Shown here piece after piece: positions 6,379 to 8,506 of a stretch of 8,506 nt of DNA. The notes under the pieces are model-generated. The model saw only the letters and a program-made list of their open reading frames with translations, was not told the DNA's origin and ran no database searches. A program made the translations under genes and the position numbers. Where the stretch lies: positions 1 through 8,506 of the forward strand of contig CAYVQZ010000103.1 in NCBI GenBank assembly GCA_964453435.1, written 5' to 3'. The DNA comes from CAYVQZ01 sp964453435. GTDB taxonomy: Bacteria > Abyssobacteria > SURF-5. Every line of letters starts with the position of its first letter. The stretch's first letter is position 1.

Positions 6379-7374
6379 ATGAAAACCGTATATTTTCTTG
6401 GAGCGGGAGCATCCAAAGCATCCGATTTCAATCTCCCCGTCATGAACGAATTCCCCGCCTTGGCGGATTATCTCAGGAAGGTGTTTCCCGGCCAGTCTTT
6501 CCATGACCTCAATCTCGAAGAAGTCATCACTCACATGGAATTGAGCCTCGAAGGCTTTGGGGCGCAATGGGAACCACTCGAACCAGATCTCCTTAAAGCC
6601 CGGCGGGAGTATGATGCTTATCTCCGGGAGTGTCTCGATTATGCAGGATATTTCGCAAGTGACCCTCATCAGATTCCCAAGCCAATAAAGTGCTCTCTGC
6701 ATAAGCGCCTATTCAGTAAGCTCACTTCAGAGGATACGTTAATCACTCTCAATTATGACATGATAGCTGATTTCGCATTGTTGTCGGAAAAAGGCGATTT
6801 GGGCAGCGTAGAAGATGGTTCTATTCTCCATAGAAGCTATCGACTACTTGGAAGCGGCGAGGCTTGGGGCACAAGTAATCCCTCCGTAGATTACAACAAC
6901 CGAGAGCAAGGGTTTTATCTAAAGCTGCATGGCTCGATTGACTGGGTTTGTTGTCAAGATTCAACTTGTCGTAATCACAGGATATTCTTTCGAGGCTGGA
7001 TTGGGACTCCGAAGATACGTTACTCTCCCGAAAACCCTTGCCTTATGTGTGGGTCTGGCCTCGTATCGGTCATTATCCCGCCAGCCATGAAGAAGTCATT
7101 CGAGAAATTTCCCAAGATGGGACTCATATGGAATATGGCTTACAGAGAACTGAAAGTCGCTGACCGGTGGATTTTGATCGGGTGTTCGTTCCCCGAATCC
7201 GACTACTACCTGCGGTGGCTGCTTCGGGAAGCCTACCGCAACAACCCACATCATCCCGAAGTGACAGTCGTAAATCCAGACCCGAAGGTATGTGATACAA
7301 TGCGCAGAATCCTCGGCATCTCCGAGCCGCACTTTTGGTTCAACGACCTGCAAGAATTCGTGGAAGCAATATAA
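6379..7374 (+). CDS. SIR2-like (sirtuin-fold) protein, putative NADase effector
   Basis: A 331-residue protein of the SIR2-like family. Such proteins in bacterial defence systems (for example Thoeris ThsA, DSR and SIR2-linked Argonautes) hydrolyse NAD+ when triggered; this activity is inferred here, not shown. Seen: Rossmann-type start VYFLGAGAS at 4-12; TLNYD at 123-127 with the family asparagine N125; LHGSIDW at 183-189 with H184 in the catalytic histidine position; a putative zinc ribbon with C191/C192, C197, C221 and C224; and the late motif WILIGCSFPESDYYLRWLL at 264-282, typical of this family. All key residues are present and no extra sensor domain is fused, so a partner would have to sense the trigger. 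A ribosome site precedes the ATG. The stop lies 16 bp before the next gene, which implies one transcript. The region is lower in G+C than the methylase core. Confidence 0.87.
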   Translation: MKTVYFLGAGASKASDFNLPVMNEFPALADYLRKVFPGQSFHDLNLEEVITHMELSLEGFGAQWEPLEPDLLKARREYDAYLRECLDYAGYFASDPHQIPKPIKCSLHKRLFSKLTSEDTLITLNYDMIADFALLSEKGDLGSVEDGSILHRSYRLLGSGEAWGTSNPSVDYNNREQGFYLKLHGSIDWVCCQDSTCRNHRIFFRGWIGTPKIRYSPENPCLMCGSGLVSVIIPPAMKKSFEKFPKMGLIWNMAYRELKVADRWILIGCSFPESDYYLRWLLREAYRNNPHHPEVTVVNPDPKVCDTMRRILGISEPHFWFNDLQEFVEAI

Positions 7375-7390
7375 CACCAGCAGTATCTGA

Positions 7391-8185
7391 GTGATGACAA
7401 AAGCGACATTTGTGGCATATGTTGATGAATCCGGCGACGAAGGATTCTCCTTCGAAGCCGGAAGCTCGAAGTGGTTTGTACTCTCTACTGTCGTCACTCG
7501 AAAACAGCGGGATATTGAAACAGTTAAGCTGGTTGACAGAGTACGCAATCTGCTGAATAAGCCCGACAAGAAACCGTTGCATTTTCGCGATCTGAAACAT
7601 GAACAGCGTCTTCCCTTTGTTGCCGCTATCGCTGAGGCAGAACTACGGACCATATCTGTGCTCATTCATAAACCATCGCTCAAAGAGCCGGAGAAGTTTC
7701 AGGAGCGGTATCGCCTCTATTTCTACGCGGTTCGCCTTCTCCTTGAGCGAGTGTCCTGGTACTGTCGTGACCATAAGACCCCTAACGACGAAGGTGACGG
7801 AAGCGTAGAAATCGTTTTCTCTAACCGTTCGGGCATGTCCTATAGCGAGATGAGAGAATATCTCACACATCTGCAGAAACAAATGGATTTTAGTGATATA
7901 AGGATAGATTGGTCAGCCATCAAGTTGGACAAAATAAAGGCTTACTCGGCAGGTAAGCGCATGGGACTTCAGATCGCGGATGCGGTGGCAAGCAGTTTCT
8001 TCTACGCGGTTCAGCCTAGCCGGCATGGCTTTACCGAGGATCGGTATGCGAGAATGCTGAAGCCGATTGTGTATCATAGGCAGAAGCGATACCGGGGATA
8101 TGGCGCGAAATTCTGGCCGAAAGAGACGGACGACCTGCTAAATAGCAAGGAGTATCTGAAAGGAGTCGCTAACGAGTATCAATAA
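7391..8185 (+). CDS. DUF3800 domain protein (RNase H-like fold)
   Basis: A 264-residue protein with the DUF3800 pattern, a family predicted to adopt an RNase H-like fold and often found near mobile and defence genes; its biochemical role is not established. Seen (numbering from GTG 7391): YVDESGDEGF at 10-19, the first acidic motif; LHFRDLKH at 63-70; a central helix FYAVRLLLERVSWYCRD at 111-127; IVFSNRSGMS at 141-150; and GLQIADAVA at 192-200, whose D197 would be the last acidic residue of an RNase H-like site. Start: GTG 7391 and ATG 7394 are adjacent in frame (MTKATF from the ATG), and ATG 7394 is the more likely. Only a weak ribosome site is visible, consistent with translation coupled to the SIR2-like gene 16-19 bp upstream. 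The gene is A+T-richer than the methylase (22 of 60 bases G+C in 7861-7920). Its TAA lies inside the U-tract of the antisense small RNA candidate. Confidence 0.87.
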   Translation: MMTKATFVAYVDESGDEGFSFEAGSSKWFVLSTVVTRKQRDIETVKLVDRVRNLLNKPDKKPLHFRDLKHEQRLPFVAAIAEAELRTISVLIHKPSLKEPEKFQERYRLYFYAVRLLLERVSWYCRDHKTPNDEGDGSVEIVFSNRSGMSYSEMREYLTHLQKQMDFSDIRIDWSAIKLDKIKAYSAGKRMGLQIADAVASSFFYAVQPSRHGFTEDRYARMLKPIVYHRQKRYRGYGAKFWPKETDDLLNSKEYLKGVANEYQ

Positions 8186-8205
8186 AAAAAGCAGGCACCG
8201 GGCCT
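8184..8205 (-). terminator. Intrinsic-terminator-like end of the small RNA
   Basis: On the minus strand the sequence ends AGGC-CCGGU-GCCU-GC followed by UUUUUUU. The 3' arm can instead pair with the 5' end of the RNA (GCAGGUA with UGCCUGC), so termination may use either the short local hairpin or the long-range stem. Confidence 0.5.
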
Positions 8206-8270
8206 CAGGGTCCCACCCATTCGGGCTGCCGTCCTCGCGGACGACCTGAGAGTATCCCGCGCATACCTGC
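8184..8270 (-). ncRNA. Candidate structured small RNA with its own promoter and U-tract end
   Basis: Read on the minus strand, an RNA starting at 8270 (GCAGGUAUGC...) and ending in seven U (8190-8184) folds into one closed structure. RNA 1-7 GCAGGUA pairs with 74-80 UGCCUGC (one G-U). CGGG 12-15 pairs with CCCG 69-72. CUCAGG 21-26 pairs with CCUGAG 62-67. Inside sit two hairpins: CGUCC-GCGA-GGACG at 28-41, with a GNRA tetraloop, and GCCC-GAAU-GGGU at 45-56. Together they form a three-way junction. The 5' end lies exactly where the promoter at 8277-8305 would start transcription. GNRA on this strand, and U-tract on this strand only, fix the direction. It resembles no class I know; I compared it by eye with SRP RNA, TPP and glycine riboswitches without a match. 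It is convergent to the DUF3800 gene, so it could also influence that mRNA's 3' end. Confidence 0.68.
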
Positions 8271-8276
8271 AATAAT

Positions 8277-8305
8277 AAAATACCATACTATGCTCGCAAT
8301 GTCAA
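8277..8305 (-). promoter_or_regulatory. Sigma70-type promoter for the minus-strand small RNA
   Basis: On the minus strand: -35 TTGACA (8305-8300, consensus), a 17-bp spacer, -10 TATTTT (8282-8277, 4 of 6), then six bases to a G at 8270, the first base of the closing stem. Both spacing values are optimal. Confidence 0.7.
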
Positions 8306-8320
8306 GAGTTGTCGTGGCAA

Positions 8321-8491
8321 GGGTGTGCGACATTAATGGCGCCGCAGCTCTCTTTTTCCTGTGGCTGCCTCATTTCTGAGGGTAGTGTGCGCTTTCAGAA
8401 TTCGATGAAGGAAGACGCCGTTCTCCGCAGGGGCACGGCGCGCCGTGCCCCTACAGAGATATGTTCCAAGCGACGATCATGTCGCACACCC
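8321..8491. mobile_element. Putative MITE-like element with 13-bp inverted ends
   Basis: GGGTGTGCGACAT at 8321-8333 is the exact reverse complement of ATGTCGCACACCC at 8479-8491. The 171-bp interval encodes nothing recognisable. GTGGCAA occurs just left (8314-8320) and again 2 bp beyond the right end (8494-8500), possibly a target duplication if the element's right edge extends to 8493. A 7-bp stem, GCCGCAG (8341-8347) with CTGTGGC (8359-8365), lies inside. The interval could also be the outer ends of two separate insertion sequences. Confidence 0.45.
8429..8452. repeat. Perfect 24-bp palindrome, GC-centred variant of the repeat family
   Basis: Arms AGGGGCACGGCG and CGCCGTGCCCCT are perfect and followed by ACAG. 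It shares the AGGGGC...GCCCCTAC frame of the other copies, with a GC-rich centre like the one at 4830-4849, and is nested in the 8321-8491 element. Confidence 0.8.
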
Positions 8492-8506
8492 CAGTGGCAA
8501 TCGCTA

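Noticed and set aside
6559..6568. GGGGCGCAAT in the SIR2-like gene as a half repeat copy
   Set aside because: Only ten bases match one arm and no mirrored arm follows; chance is a fair explanation.
8191..8270. 4.5S SRP RNA on the minus strand, because of AGGUC and GCAGCC
   Set aside because: The conserved GGAAGGAAGCAGC loop is absent and the fold is a three-way junction, not a single long hairpin.
8191..8276. TPP riboswitch-like words CTGAGA and ACCTG on the plus strand
   Set aside because: The pairing partners and the second sensor arm are missing, no gene follows on that strand within the window, and the promoter and U-tract both point to the minus strand.

Overview
This window comes from a bacterial genome with fairly high G+C in its main gene (about 62% in hand-counted stretches of the methylase core). 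It contains many copies of a short palindromic repeat, with core GGGCGCAATTCATTGCGCCC and variants. I cannot name the lineage. The repeat family, the RAYT type and the long Eco57I-like methylase suggest an environmental or uncultured bacterial phylum rather than a well-studied pathogen. The gene content is accessory: restriction-modification, a REP-type transposase and a putative defence pair.

Layout. (1) 20-5161 (+) is a 1713-residue Eco57I/TaqI-like (type IIG-type) restriction-modification methylase. It carries two in-frame blocks derived from the palindromic repeat, one of them with a 4 x 27-bp tandem array, and its putative target-recognition part is clearly more A+T-rich than the rest. 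(2) 5162-5547 has no credible gene and holds five copies of the palindrome family, two of them paired as a BIME-like unit. (3) 5548-6102 (+) is a REP-associated tyrosine transposase (RAYT, Y1/HUH family) that itself contains two repeat copies in frame. (4) 6103-6378 is again repeats only. (5) 6379-7374 and 7391-8185 (+) form a tight two-gene unit: a SIR2-like protein with a putative zinc ribbon, then a DUF3800 (RNase H-like fold) protein. (6) 8184-8270 (-) is a strong candidate for an unannotated structured small RNA of about 87 nt, with its own sigma70-type promoter (TTGACA, 17-bp spacer, TATTTT) and a U-tract end that overlaps the stop codon of the DUF3800 gene. (7) 8321-8491 is bounded by 13-bp inverted repeats and looks like a small MITE-like element with another palindrome nested inside.

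How the parts relate. The RAYT is the likely source of the palindromes around it (known biology of RAYT/REP systems; specificity here is inference). The repeats have entered coding sequence only in phases that avoid stop codons, giving peptides such as VGAQFIAP. The methylase and the SIR2-DUF3800 pair are plausible members of a small defence neighbourhood. The least explained items are the minus-strand RNA at the right end, the SIR2-DUF3800 pairing, and the repeat-driven remodelling of the restriction enzyme and of the transposase itself.
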